A stretch of DNA of 64,000 nt. It comes from Tepidibacillus_B infernus (GTDB taxonomy: Bacteria > Bacillota > Bacilli > Tepidibacillales > Tepidibacillaceae). Shown one piece after another: positions 50,197-58,262 of this stretch. Below the pieces are notes generated by a model, which saw nothing but the letters and a program-made list of their open reading frames with translations, ran no database searches and had not been told where the DNA came from. Location: assembly GCF_048898065.1 (NCBI RefSeq), contig NZ_JBLWFI010000001.1:1302001-1366000 (forward strand). Direction: 5' to 3'. How positions within the stretch are numbered: position 1 is the stretch's first letter; each line of letters begins with the position of its first letter. Made by a program: the position numbers and the translations under genes.

Positions 50197-50985
50197 CTAC
50201 AGGGATGGAACCATTCCTCCATCGATCATAATTGTAGAACCTGTAATATATGAATTTGCATCAGATACTAAGAATACAACTGCCTTGGCGAATTCCTGGG
50301 GTCCGCCATATCGACCTAGTGGTATCGTTTGTTCCATTTTTTTGGTAACCTCTTCAACAGGAATTCCTAACTTTTCTGCATTTGCTGCATCTAGCTCTTT
50401 CAAACGATCAGTTGCAATACGTCCTGGAGCAACCACATTGACCAAAATCTGATCCTTTGCTAGCTCCATTGATAAAGTTTTCATCAATCCAGCAACACCA
50501 GCTCTAAATGTATTTGATAAAACAAGCCCCGGAATCGGAACTTTTACGGATGAAGAAGCAATGGTAAGAATTTTTCCTCCACCGTTTTTGCGCATATGTG
50601 GAACTACCTCTCTAACCATACGGACGATGCTCATTAGGTTAGTTTGGAAAGCTCTTTCCCATGTTTCATCATCAAACTGCATAAATTCACCACTTGGTGG
50701 GCCACCTGCATTGACTAGTAAGATATCTACTTTTCCAAACTTTTGAATCATTGTCTCAACAAATTGTTTTACATCGTTAGGGTTGCTCACATCTGCAACA
50801 AATGCCTCTACCCTTGTCCCTGTTTCTTTGCGAATCAATTCAGCGGTTTCTTCAATTTGTTCCTTATTTCTACTAGAAATCGCCAATTGGACTCCTTCAC
50901 GAGCTAATTCAAGTGCAACCGCTTTACCTAAACCTTTACTAGCAGCTGTAATAAAGGCAACTTTACCTTTTAACCCTAATTCCAT
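50197..50985 (-). CDS. SDR-family oxidoreductase (FabG-like)
   Basis: 262 residues, classical SDR. NADP site TAASKGLGKAVALELAREGV (TGxxxGxG variant), NAGGPPSGEF, active Ser in LTIASSSVKVPIPGLVLS; the catalytic Tyr-x3-Lys position reads SNTFRAGV, so the usual YxxxK is missing (F and A/G in place of Y and K). The C-terminus is ANSYITGSTIMIDGGMVPSL, as normal. This set of changes (SNTFRAGVAGLMKTL) is seen in a family of SDR proteins of unknown function in Bacilli. Activity as a ketoreductase is doubtful. GGAGGGCTTGGTTC precedes ATG. Confidence 0.8.
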   Translation of the reverse strand: MELGLKGKVAFITAASKGLGKAVALELAREGVQLAISSRNKEQIEETAELIRKETGTRVEAFVADVSNPNDVKQFVETMIQKFGKVDILLVNAGGPPSGEFMQFDDETWERAFQTNLMSIVRMVREVVPHMRKNGGGKILTIASSSVKVPIPGLVLSNTFRAGVAGLMKTLSMELAKDQILVNVVAPGRIATDRLKELDAANAEKLGIPVEEVTKKMEQTIPLGRYGGPQEFAKAVVFLVSDANSYITGSTIMIDGGMVPSL

Positions 50986-51077
50986 GAACCAAGCCCTCCT
51001 ATGTATAATCTATTACTATCTTTCTTATTTTATCACATTCATCTACCTATTTTACAAAAAACAAGTCCAAATCAAGC

Positions 51078-51120
51078 AAAAAAGATGTGACACGAATATC
51101 TACATACCATGTCACACCTT
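51078..51120 (-). terminator. Terminator after the YvrJ gene
   Basis: On the minus strand AGGTGTGACA / TGTCACATCT followed by TTTTTT, directly after the yvrJ-like stop. Confidence 0.75.
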
Positions 51121-51149
51121 AATCTTTATCGTATTCACTTTCAGTTAAG

Positions 51150-51302
51150 CTATTCTTGCTTTTGAAATTTGTTGATGCTATTTGTAAGCTCGGTAATTGA
51201 ATGAGATAAGACATCGATTTTTCCTTCAATTCGGGTCAATAGATACAAGGTAACAATAATGGGGAAGCCTACTTCTCCAATCATTGGAATCCACTGTTCC
51301 AT
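51150..51302 (-). CDS. YvrJ family protein
   Basis: 50 residues: MEQWIPMIGEVGFPIIVTLY then LLTRIEGKIDVLSHSITELT. One membrane helix and a short amphipathic tail, as in YvrJ. The start is set by AAAGGAGAGAAGAACA. Third gene of the DUF1659-DUF2922-YvrJ set that in Bacilli accompanies a YvrI/SigO-type sigma factor. Function unknown. Confidence 0.88.
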   Translation of the reverse strand: MEQWIPMIGEVGFPIIVTLYLLTRIEGKIDVLSHSITELTNSINKFQKQE

Positions 51303-51402
51303 TGTTCTTCTCTCCTTTCTAGCAAAAATCATGATCATGATATCCATGTCATTCACATTCATTCATAAAAGTAAAGAATGGGGAGTCTCCTCCCCATTTT
51401 TG

Positions 51403-51624
51403 TTATGCTAAAGCAATATCTGTGACTGTTCTTTCAATCGTTCTTGCACTTACAGCTGCAACAATTTCTCCACTGGTGAATTGAAAGATATTCTTAGTCA
51501 CGATTTGTGCCATCACTTGATTAACGATTGCTGGGTCAAGTGGTTCAACTGGATCCGGAATGGAGATGGTTGCGTTCTTTCCTTCTGCAGTTTGGAAAAT
51601 AAGTTCTAAGGTTTTGACAGTCAT
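51403..51624 (-). CDS. DUF2922 family protein
   Basis: 73 residues: TLELIFQTAEGKNATISIPD, then EPLDPAIVNQVMAQIVTKNI and ARTIERTVTDIALA, matching DUF2922. Small, soluble, beta-helical. GAGGAGGAATGAATC precedes ATG. It lies between DUF1659 and YvrJ on one strand. Function unknown; the set is usually in the regulon of a specialised sigma factor. Confidence 0.9.
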   Translation of the reverse strand: MTVKTLELIFQTAEGKNATISIPDPVEPLDPAIVNQVMAQIVTKNIFQFTSGEIVAAVSARTIERTVTDIALA

Positions 51625-51692
51625 GATTCATTCCTCCTCTTTTTTTTAGACTTGCGTGTGCTACACTTACAATAGAAAACTTAATTTACTCA

Positions 51693-51917
51693 TTATGCTT
51701 GAGTTAATTCTTCACGATCGATACGTTCAACACGGTAAACCGGATTGGCCTGAAGTGATGCTATGGCTTGAGCAACATCGAACACGTCTTGATCGAGTGC
51801 AGTTGGTTTTACCCCATTATAGGTTTTGGCTTTTAACACAGGTTCATTGTTTGCATCCAATCCCACCTGAGAAGTAATCACCATCTTAGATAAATCTGCT
51901 AAACTATTAACTGCCAT
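51693..51917 (-). CDS. DUF1659 family protein
   Basis: 74 residues: DLSKMVITSQVGLDANNEPV, LKAKTYNGVKPTALDQDVFD and AIASLQANPVYRVERIDREE, matching DUF1659. The start ATG is preceded by AAAAGGAGGATGATACAA; the upstream 70 bases are an exact copy of those in front of the broken DUF1906 gene, so both genes share their leader. First of the DUF1659-DUF2922-YvrJ genes. Confidence 0.9.
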   Translation of the reverse strand: MAVNSLADLSKMVITSQVGLDANNEPVLKAKTYNGVKPTALDQDVFDVAQAIASLQANPVYRVERIDREELTQA

Positions 51918-51925
51918 TTGTATCA

Positions 51926-51995
51926 TCCTCCTTTTTTGTTGTTCACCGGCCGGTTACATCTTATATAGTGCCTGTAGGAGGATGATTGGGTGACA
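51926..51995. repeat. 70-bp perfect direct repeat, copy 1
   Basis: Same 70 bases as 53044-53113. On the minus strand it contains the last codons of the sigma gene (SPNHPPTGTI and stop), a palindrome ACCGGCCGGT and the AAAAAAGGAGGA ribosome binding site of the following gene. It stands directly upstream of DUF1659. Confidence 0.97.
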
Positions 51996-52031
51996 AGTAT
52001 CTCATTCTTTTTTTTGAGGAGGTTTAAAATC

Positions 52032-52532
52032 TTGAAAAAGACCGTTCTTTTTCTGCTCATTTCTATATTTTTCTTTGTAGGTACTTTAGGCTGTTCCCCG
52101 AAAAGTGATGTTTCCTATGAAATCTTATTTAATGGATTTGTTACAAGTAAACCCACTATTGAGGATATCTTACCATATGAAACGATCATTTTCGAAAATG
52201 AGGCTGACTGGAATGCCTTTTCAAACAAATATCTTCCAGTAACTCGATCGGTTGCAACGATGTTAAAATCCATTGATTTTGCAAAAAACGATCTTATCTA
52301 TACGGGGAGCATTTCAGCAAAGGCGGATTTGTATAGTGTGTCTAGTCGTATTCTAGGATACAAAATTGAAAATAATCTTTTAGAACCAATTTGGGATACG
52401 AATTTTAAAGATAGAATTTATGCCGTGAATGATATAAGTGAATACCAATTCATTCAACCTTTTGTCATTTTAAGCCTTGTTAAGAAGAGTGAGATACCCA
52501 ATAAATTGCAGAATTTTTATCGGCCTAAGTAG
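52032..52532 (+). CDS. Lipoprotein of unknown function
   Basis: 166 residues from a TTG with GAGGAGGTTTAAAATC upstream (the frame opens at 51990). Signal peptide KKTVLFLLISIFFFVGTLGC with lipobox LGC, then SPKSDVSYEI. The mature part is mixed alpha/beta with FENEADWNAFSNKYLPVTRS and DFAKNDLIYTGSISAKADLY, without a family that I can name. It is the only plus-strand gene within the sigma-factor cluster and lies between the two copies of the direct repeat, so it probably came in with the rearrangement there. Confidence 0.7.
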   Translation: MKKTVLFLLISIFFFVGTLGCSPKSDVSYEILFNGFVTSKPTIEDILPYETIIFENEADWNAFSNKYLPVTRSVATMLKSIDFAKNDLIYTGSISAKADLYSVSSRILGYKIENNLLEPIWDTNFKDRIYAVNDISEYQFIQPFVILSLVKKSEIPNKLQNFYRPK

Positions 52533-52563
52533 GTTTCATTCATATTGATTAAAACTAAAAATA

Positions 52564-52605
52564 GACGCAGGATAAATTTCCTGCGTCAGAAAATAATTTT
52601 TATTT
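52564..52605. terminator. Hairpin between convergent genes
   Basis: GACGCAGG / CCTGCGTC, 8-bp perfect stem with 8-base loop, then AGAAAATAATTTTTATTTTT; works for the lipoprotein gene. Confidence 0.7.
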
Positions 52606-53035
52606 TTAAAGTTTAAATCCTCCATGACTTCCATCGGAAGCATTATAATCAACATTTACATTACAAGAACTTACATTATGTTGATATTGATAGATATTAC
52701 GGTACACATAATCTTTTCCATCACTCCACGAAGATGTTTGCCACGTTTTTGAAATTCCAGCGTATCCATCTAACTCTTTTACAACATAATACCCACCGTA
52801 AACTCCAATTATCCATCTTTGACCGTTCATTTGATAGTATTTCATTCATAGCATCTTGAACACCTAGAAAATAATTCTTAATTGCAGTTCGACCGTTTGA
52901 CAATCTAGTCGTGTTACTCGTATAATAACGGCAAACAAAACTAATTCCGTTATTTTTAAAACATTGCAACTGTGTATCTGTGGCAGCACTGTAATAGTCA
53001 AGCCCTTTTAAAGTTTCATTAGATTGAATAGCCAT
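52606..53035 (-). pseudogene. DUF1906 (glycoside-hydrolase-like) gene, internally deleted and frameshifted
   Basis: The 5' part reads MAIQSNETLKGLDYYSAATD then TQLQCFKNNGISFVCRYYTS, the start of the Rv2525c-like GH25-type fold. Near residue 68 the sequence joins, in another frame, to the C-terminal part (GQRWIIGVYGGYYVVKELDG, YAGISKTWQTSSW, VNVDYNASDGSHGGFKL). The middle ~100 residues of a normal domain are gone. The start has AAAAGGAGGAAATAAAGT, supplied by the 70-bp repeat. Intact relatives are often next to YvrI-like sigma factors. Confidence 0.8.
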
Positions 53036-53043
53036 ACTTTATT

Positions 53044-53113
53044 TCCTCCTTTTTTGTTGTTCACCGGCCGGTTACATCTTATATAGTGCCTGTAGGAGGA
53101 TGATTGGGTGACA
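53044..53113. repeat. 70-bp perfect direct repeat, copy 2
   Basis: Identical to 51926-51995. Here it is the natural 3' end of the sigma gene plus the leader of the broken DUF1906 gene. Confidence 0.97.
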
Positions 53114-53627
53114 GCAAATCCTCTCTTAATTTTTTGATTGCCCGTTTCTTCCATGTTTTAACTGTATTAGTCGAAACGTTCATTTGTTCAGCGATTTCTG
53201 CTACAGTGAAACCTTTTATCCAGAAAAGATCAAAGAATTGCTTCTCTTTTTCAGATAGGATGGACTCAGCTTGTTCCTTCCAGATTCGAAAATCTAAATC
53301 TTCTGTTGTTGATAGAATCGCATTATAATCCTCTTTCCATCCATCCACTAAGATCGTTTCCTGCCATTTCTTTTCCTTCCTCAATAAAGAGGTTAAGTGT
53401 CTCCAAATTCTTTGTTTGGCGAAACTCCCAAAAAAGATCCCATAGGTTGGATCGAAATGTTGTACTGCTATAATAAAAGCTAATTGTCCTTCTTGTAGCG
53501 TCTCTTCAAAACTATGGTTGACATACTTCCTTTTTGCAAAGGATATCAGTAGTGGTTGGTATTGTTGAATTAACTCTTCCATTGCTTGTTGGTTTCCTTG
53601 CTGTGCTTGCTCGATTTTTTTATTCAA
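53079..53627 (-). CDS. YvrI/SigO-like alternative sigma factor
   Basis: About 182 residues, short for a sigma factor. Region 2: NQQAMEELIQQYQPLLISFA, then EETLQEGQLAFIIAVQHFDP and FGSFAKQRIWRHLTSLLRKE. Region 4 with helix-turn-helix: LSEKEKQFFDLFWIKGFTVA then EIAEQMNVSTNTVKTWKKRA. The frame opens at 53675, but GTGAAGGTGGATTAC before TTG at 53627 is the best start. A 14-bp palindrome GAAGGCCGGCCTTC precedes it. It most likely directs the linked DUF1906 and DUF1659-DUF2922-YvrJ genes. Confidence 0.78.
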   Translation of the reverse strand: MNKKIEQAQQGNQQAMEELIQQYQPLLISFAKRKYVNHSFEETLQEGQLAFIIAVQHFDPTYGIFFGSFAKQRIWRHLTSLLRKEKKWQETILVDGWKEDYNAILSTTEDLDFRIWKEQAESILSEKEKQFFDLFWIKGFTVAEIAEQMNVSTNTVKTWKKRAIKKLREDLLSPNHPPTGTI

Positions 53628-53853
53628 GTAATCCACCTTCACTAAATGAAGGCCGGCCTTCTTCAATTTGTGCACAGCTTTACATTATCTGAATCTATTC
53701 TATTCGTCATATCGCCTATTAAGTTGATAGAAATATATGTTCGCATTTTTTTCACAAATTAATTGAAGATGAACTTTTCTTTATTCTCGTTAGTCTTTAT
53801 GTGTAAAAGAGATTAAAAAGCAAAAACCAAGGTAAAGCAAAAGGAGGATCGAT

Positions 53854-54462
53854 TTGGTACAGCATGTAGTAATACCGTTTATTTCACACTATGGTTACTT
53901 TGGCTTGTTTAGTTTACTAGTTTTAGGCATTGTTGGGCTGCCTATTCCTGATGAAATCTTAATGATCTTTACCGGATATCTTGTCTCCCTTGGAAAACTT
54001 AATTATCTATTGACTGTCTTCATAGCTCTATTAGGAAGTATGACTGGCATGTCGATCAGCTTCGCCATCGGTTATTCCTTTGGACATCCCTTTTTTGAAA
54101 AATATGGGAGGTACATTCATGTAACCCCTGAAAAATTAGATAAGGTGGGACAATGGTTCGAGCAAAAAGGTAAGCTTGCTGTTAGTATTGGTTATTTCAT
54201 CCCCGGAGTTCGTTATTTAACTGCCTATTTAGCAGGAATTAGTCAATGGGAATATAAAATGTTTATTCTCTTTGCCCTTTTAGGTGGGTTATTTTGGGTG
54301 TTTGGATTTATCACACTTGGAATTGTATTAAAAGAGCATTGGTACGTTTTTTCCATCATCTTGCATAAATATTTACAAATTACCATCATTTTAACTATAT
54401 TGCTCACAATTATATTCTTTTTTTATCACTGGAATAGACAAAAAAGAGTAAGTGAAGACTAG
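53854..54462 (+). CDS. DedA-family membrane protein
   Basis: 202 residues: GLFSLLVLGIVGLPIPDEIL, GKLNYLLTVFIALLGSMTGM, YSFGHPFFEKYGRYIHVTPE and GYFIPGVRYLTAYLAGISQW, all DedA signatures, with four to five helices. Members such as UptA/YngC have been shown to return undecaprenyl phosphate across the membrane. The start is TTG after AAAGGAGGATCGAT. First of three genes for the same lipid carrier. A second DedA follows directly. Confidence 0.9.
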   Translation: MVQHVVIPFISHYGYFGLFSLLVLGIVGLPIPDEILMIFTGYLVSLGKLNYLLTVFIALLGSMTGMSISFAIGYSFGHPFFEKYGRYIHVTPEKLDKVGQWFEQKGKLAVSIGYFIPGVRYLTAYLAGISQWEYKMFILFALLGGLFWVFGFITLGIVLKEHWYVFSIILHKYLQITIILTILLTIIFFFYHWNRQKRVSED

Positions 54463-54499
54463 AACCAGGAAAATTTTTGTATACATTGGAGGATCTAAT

Positions 54500-55753
54500 G
54501 TGTTTGAGTGGATTAAAACTTTATTTGAACAATATAGTTATCTCGTCTTATTCATTTCCTTGCTACTTGAATTAATTGCCCTTCCCCTTCCCGGAGAGGC
54601 TTTAATGGGCTATGCTGGATTTCTCGTGTATCAAGGACAATTACATTGGAGCTTTAGTATTTTTATGGCTGCAATGGGTGCAATTACTGGAATGACCATT
54701 TCCTATTGGATTGGAAGACGCTTAGGAACTCCTTTTTTTAGAAAGTACGGACATTATATTCATCTAGGTCCAGAAAGACTAGAAAAAGTATCTCTTTGGT
54801 TTGACCGATACGGAAATAAATTGCTAGTCATCGCTTACTTCATCCCTGGTGTTCGGCATATTACTGGATATTTTTCAGGTACTGCAAGGATTTCTTATCG
54901 TGTCTATATGGTTTATGCTTATCTTGGTGCATTTATTTGGGTTAGTACGTTTATTTCTTTAGGAAAAATATTAGGGCCACAATGGGAACAATTCCACACT
55001 TCGATTAAGAAATATCTCATTATTGCTGGAATCATTGCTATTATTTTATTGGCGATTTTTTATCTATATCGAACTTATCGAAGTTGGCTGAAAGAAAGAT
55101 TAGAAATCAATTTTAAAAAAGCTTTAGATACGTTTCCAACCCTTGGACGTATAAAAATACTTATTGCTAGTGCAGGTATTGTTTTTATTGGCTTTTTTGC
55201 GCTTATGCTCGGTATGATTCAGGATTTTTTAGCACAGGAATTTAATCAGTTTGATAACATAACCACCTTAGTGGTCAAACTTCTCTTTGACCAGTCTTGG
55301 CAACCTTGGATGCAAATTTTTCAACACCTTTCCACTATCTTTATATTACTTCCTTTGATATTATTTACGTGGTTATGGATTATGTTAAGAAGCCCTGATC
55401 GAAAATTGGAAAGCATTTTTCTCTTTCTTGTAGTGGTTGGTGGGGAAATCTTAGATGAAGGGTTACGATTTTTGTTTCATCATACATTCCCTAGTGAACA
55501 ATCCTTAACCGCTATCGTTGTTTTTGGTTTTACTGCTTACTTACTAGTACGTCATATCAAAGGGGTGTGGGTTCACAATTTGGCTATTTTTCTTGTATTA
55601 TCTTTTTCATTTTTAATTGGAATAAGCCAAATCTACTTTGGAATGCAATATCCTAGTGATATCGTTGCTGGATATGTCTTTGGCGGTGTATGGCTAAGTT
55701 TACAAGTATTTTTGCTAGAGATTTTTCGTTTGTTTCCAAAAATCAATTATTAG
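54500..55753 (+). CDS. DedA-PAP2 fusion protein
   Basis: 417 residues. DedA domain at ~1-185 (LIALPLPGEALMGYAGFLVY, GRRLGTPFFRKYGHYIHLGP, YFIPGVRHITGYFSGTARIS) and, after a charged linker, a PAP2 phosphatase domain at ~220-417 (FDQSWQPWMQIFQHLSTIFI, VVVGGEILDEGLRFLFHHTF, IYFGMQYPSDIVAGYVFGG). In the PAP2 part the last motif, with the His/Asp region SQIYFGMQYPSD, is altered: the canonical SRxxxxxHxxxD has Ile for Arg and Gln for His, so activity is doubtful. The frame begins at 54452, but GGAGGATCTAAT points to GTG at 54500. It combines carrier flipping with dephosphorylation in one chain. Confidence 0.82.
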   Translation: MFEWIKTLFEQYSYLVLFISLLLELIALPLPGEALMGYAGFLVYQGQLHWSFSIFMAAMGAITGMTISYWIGRRLGTPFFRKYGHYIHLGPERLEKVSLWFDRYGNKLLVIAYFIPGVRHITGYFSGTARISYRVYMVYAYLGAFIWVSTFISLGKILGPQWEQFHTSIKKYLIIAGIIAIILLAIFYLYRTYRSWLKERLEINFKKALDTFPTLGRIKILIASAGIVFIGFFALMLGMIQDFLAQEFNQFDNITTLVVKLLFDQSWQPWMQIFQHLSTIFILLPLILFTWLWIMLRSPDRKLESIFLFLVVVGGEILDEGLRFLFHHTFPSEQSLTAIVVFGFTAYLLVRHIKGVWVHNLAIFLVLSFSFLIGISQIYFGMQYPSDIVAGYVFGGVWLSLQVFLLEIFRLFPKINY

Positions 55754-55762
55754 GGGGGCACT

Positions 55763-56581
55763 ATGGAAAAATATATCGTTTCTATCATTCAAGGGATTGT
55801 AGAAGGATTAACGGAATTTTTACCTGTTTCTTCAACAGGTCATTTGATTTTATCCGGTGAATTGCTAGGTTTTACGGGAAATAAAGCCGAAACCTTTGAG
55901 ATCGTGATTCAATTAGGGGCCATTTTAGCAGTCGCTATTCTTTATTGGCGAAGAGTTTTTGGCTTATTAGATTGGAGGAAAGGATTTAAAGCTGAAGGTG
56001 GACTTTTTGCTAAAGGTCAATTAAACCTTATCCATATTTTTATTGCGATCTTCCCTGCAATGTTAATGGGACTTTTACTACATAAAGTAATCAAAACCTA
56101 TCTTTTCTCGTCAAGTACTGTCTTAATCGGTTTAGTGATTGGTGGACTTTTTATGATTTATGCAGAGAAAAGAAAAACAAAGGAGACAGCTACAGAACTT
56201 GATCAAATTACTTATAAACAAGCCTTTTTGATTGGACTTTCGCAAATTCTTGCTCTTTGGCCAGGTTTCTCACGTTCAGGTGCAACGATTGCTGGTGGTT
56301 TATTAGTAGGAACAAATCATAAAACTGCTGCAGAGTTCTCCTTTATCATTGCCATTCCAATGATGGTTGCAGCTAGTGGATATGATCTATTAAAAAGCTA
56401 TCAGTTCCTTTCAGTAAACGATATTGGATTCTTTGTCGTCGGTTTCATTGTTTCATTTATCGTCGCATGGTTAGCAGTTGTTTCGTTCCTTAAATTATTA
56501 CAAAAAGTTAAATTAACTCCTTTTGCTATTTATCGTTTTATCTTAGCGGCCTTATTTTGGTTCTTTATTTTAAGGGGTTAA
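55763..56581 (+). CDS. uppP: Undecaprenyl-diphosphatase (BacA/UppP)
   Basis: 272 residues, eight helices. Removes one phosphate from undecaprenyl pyrophosphate so that the carrier can be reused for wall synthesis; it gives bacitracin tolerance. Both active-site boxes are intact: GIVEGLTEFLPVSSTGHLIL (Glu-rich EGxTEFLPVSSTGH) and GLSQILALWPGFSRSGATIA (PGxSRSG). Nine bases after the DedA-PAP2 stop, with TTAGGGGGGCACT before ATG, so the three genes form one operon. A terminator follows. Confidence 0.95.
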   Translation: MEKYIVSIIQGIVEGLTEFLPVSSTGHLILSGELLGFTGNKAETFEIVIQLGAILAVAILYWRRVFGLLDWRKGFKAEGGLFAKGQLNLIHIFIAIFPAMLMGLLLHKVIKTYLFSSSTVLIGLVIGGLFMIYAEKRKTKETATELDQITYKQAFLIGLSQILALWPGFSRSGATIAGGLLVGTNHKTAAEFSFIIAIPMMVAASGYDLLKSYQFLSVNDIGFFVVGFIVSFIVAWLAVVSFLKLLQKVKLTPFAIYRFILAALFWFFILRG

Positions 56582-56588
56582 AAACCAG

Positions 56589-56632
56589 AAAACCCTCCAT
56601 TTTCAAAAAGAAAATAGAGGGTTTATTTTTCT
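56589..56632 (+). terminator. Terminator after uppP
   Basis: AAACCCTCCATTTTC / GAAAATAGAGGGTTT with a 5-base loop and TATTTTTCT. It probably also serves the convergent opuC-like operon. Confidence 0.85.
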
Positions 56633-56641
56633 AATCACTGA

Positions 56642-57535
56642 TTATTCTTTAATTAAACCTTGTGAGACGAGCCAATCATGGGCGACATCTTTTGCATCCT
56701 TACCATCAAGGTCAACTTGTGAGTTTAACTGAGACATCGTTTGATCACTTAATTTTCCTGCTAGTTGGTTCAATGCATCAGCAATTTCTGGATGTTTTTC
56801 AAGCGTATCTTGTCTAACTACAGGTGCAGCATAATAAGGTGGAAAGAATTGTTTATCATCCTTTAAGACTTTTAAATCAAAGGCGGCAATTCTACCATCA
56901 GTTGCAAAAGCATCATTTACATCAGTTTTCTTGTCACGAACCGCTGCATAAGTTAAACCAGGGTCCATACCAACTACTTCTTTAAAGTTCATATTATATA
57001 CCTTTTGTAACCCTTTATACCCATCAGCTCGTTCTAAAAATTCTTGAGTAGAACCTAGTACTAATTCTGATGCTTTTTCAGCTAAATCACTGTAGGTTTC
57101 AATACCAAGTGATTCTGCCTGATCTCTTCTCATCGCTAGAGTATAAGTGTTATTAAAGCCAAATGGTTCTAGCCATACTAATTGTTTTTCATCCTTATAA
57201 ATCTGCTTGACTTTGTCATAAACGGCTTGAGGATCATTCATCACTTCTAATCCTAATAGATTGATTAAAGCAGTTCCTGTATACTCTGCATATAGATCAA
57301 GGTCGCCTCGTTCTAATGCCTGAGCCACTACATTGGTTCCACCTAAGAAAGGCTTAGTTTCTACGTTTAAATCAGTTTTATCTTCAATGATATCCTTCAT
57401 CATGTAGACTAACACATCTTGTTCAGTAAAGTTCTTACCTCCAATTACAATCGTATCTTTTCCACTAGAACAGCCAACGAGTGCTAAAGAAAAGACAAGA
57501 ATAATTGCTAGTAAAACAAAAGTAAATTTTTTCAA
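56642..57535 (-). CDS. Osmoprotectant ABC transporter substrate-binding lipoprotein (OpuCC-like)
   Basis: 297 residues. Signal peptide with lipobox LALVGCSSG, then the OpuAC/ProX-type domain: VIGGKNFTEQDVLVYMMKDI, LGGTNVVAQALERGDLDLYA, EYTGTALINLLG, DAFATDGRIAAFDLKVLKDD and FFPPYYAAPVVRQDTLEKHP. Binds glycine betaine, choline or carnitine outside the membrane. TTG start with AGAAAGGGGAAC. Last gene of the ATPase-permease-binding protein operon. Confidence 0.9.
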   Translation of the reverse strand: MKKFTFVLLAIILVFSLALVGCSSGKDTIVIGGKNFTEQDVLVYMMKDIIEDKTDLNVETKPFLGGTNVVAQALERGDLDLYAEYTGTALINLLGLEVMNDPQAVYDKVKQIYKDEKQLVWLEPFGFNNTYTLAMRRDQAESLGIETYSDLAEKASELVLGSTQEFLERADGYKGLQKVYNMNFKEVVGMDPGLTYAAVRDKKTDVNDAFATDGRIAAFDLKVLKDDKQFFPPYYAAPVVRQDTLEKHPEIADALNQLAGKLSDQTMSQLNSQVDLDGKDAKDVAHDWLVSQGLIKE

Positions 57536-57565
57536 AATTAGTTCCCCTTTCTATTTTAATTTTGT

Positions 57566-58228
57566 TTATGATCTTATTCCTTTTGGCGTCACCATGGATT
57601 CGATCCATTTAAGTAAAAAATCAAAGACCAGTGCTAAAATGGCAGCTGGAATGGCGCCAATAAGAATAATTTCATTTCTAGCCATCGAGATCCCACGGAA
57701 AATTAAATCCCCTAACCCCCCTGCACCAATTAGTGAGGCCAAGGTTCCAACTCCTACAATTAAAACGGTGGCGGTCCTGATCCCAGCCATAATAATGGGT
57801 AAGGCCAATGGGATTTCAATCATGTATAGGACCTGCTTCGATGTCATTCCCATTCCAACCCCTGCTTCAATTGCTGCTTTATCTACTCCAAGAATCCCAG
57901 TATAGGCATTTCTTAAAATAGGTAGCAATCCATAAATGGTTAATGCAACAACAGCTGGGGTATATCCAATTCCTAATAACGGAATCATAAATCCTAGTAA
58001 TGCTAGACTTGGAATGGTCTGAAATACAGCAGTGATACCAATAATTGGTTCAGCTAACTTTCGATGGCGGGTTAGTAGAATCCCTAATGGAACAGCAATT
58101 AGAATCGCTAGAAGAACAGACAAGAGAGTTAATTGAATATGTTCCCATGTACCTGTTAAAATATCTGGCCATCGTTCTTGCACTATTTGTAAAAATTCTG
58201 AAAAAGTAGATTGGCTTGTTTGTTCCAT
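57566..58228 (-). CDS. Osmoprotectant ABC transporter permease (OpuCB/OpuCD-like)
   Basis: 220 residues, about six helices. It has the inner-membrane binding-protein-dependent permease domain with SVLLAILIAVPLGILLTRHR, the EAA-type loop AAIEAGVGMGMTSKQVLYMI and VGVGTLASLIGAGGLGDLIF. It makes the channel of the OpuC-type importer. Bacillus OpuC has two permease genes; here only one is present, so it presumably forms a homodimer. ATTGGAGGTGATTGA precedes ATG. Confidence 0.9.
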   Translation of the reverse strand: MEQTSQSTFSEFLQIVQERWPDILTGTWEHIQLTLLSVLLAILIAVPLGILLTRHRKLAEPIIGITAVFQTIPSLALLGFMIPLLGIGYTPAVVALTIYGLLPILRNAYTGILGVDKAAIEAGVGMGMTSKQVLYMIEIPLALPIIMAGIRTATVLIVGVGTLASLIGAGGLGDLIFRGISMARNEIILIGAIPAAILALVFDFLLKWIESMVTPKGIRS

Positions 58229-58262
58229 TCAATCACCTCCAATGATTTTAGACGGAATATTC

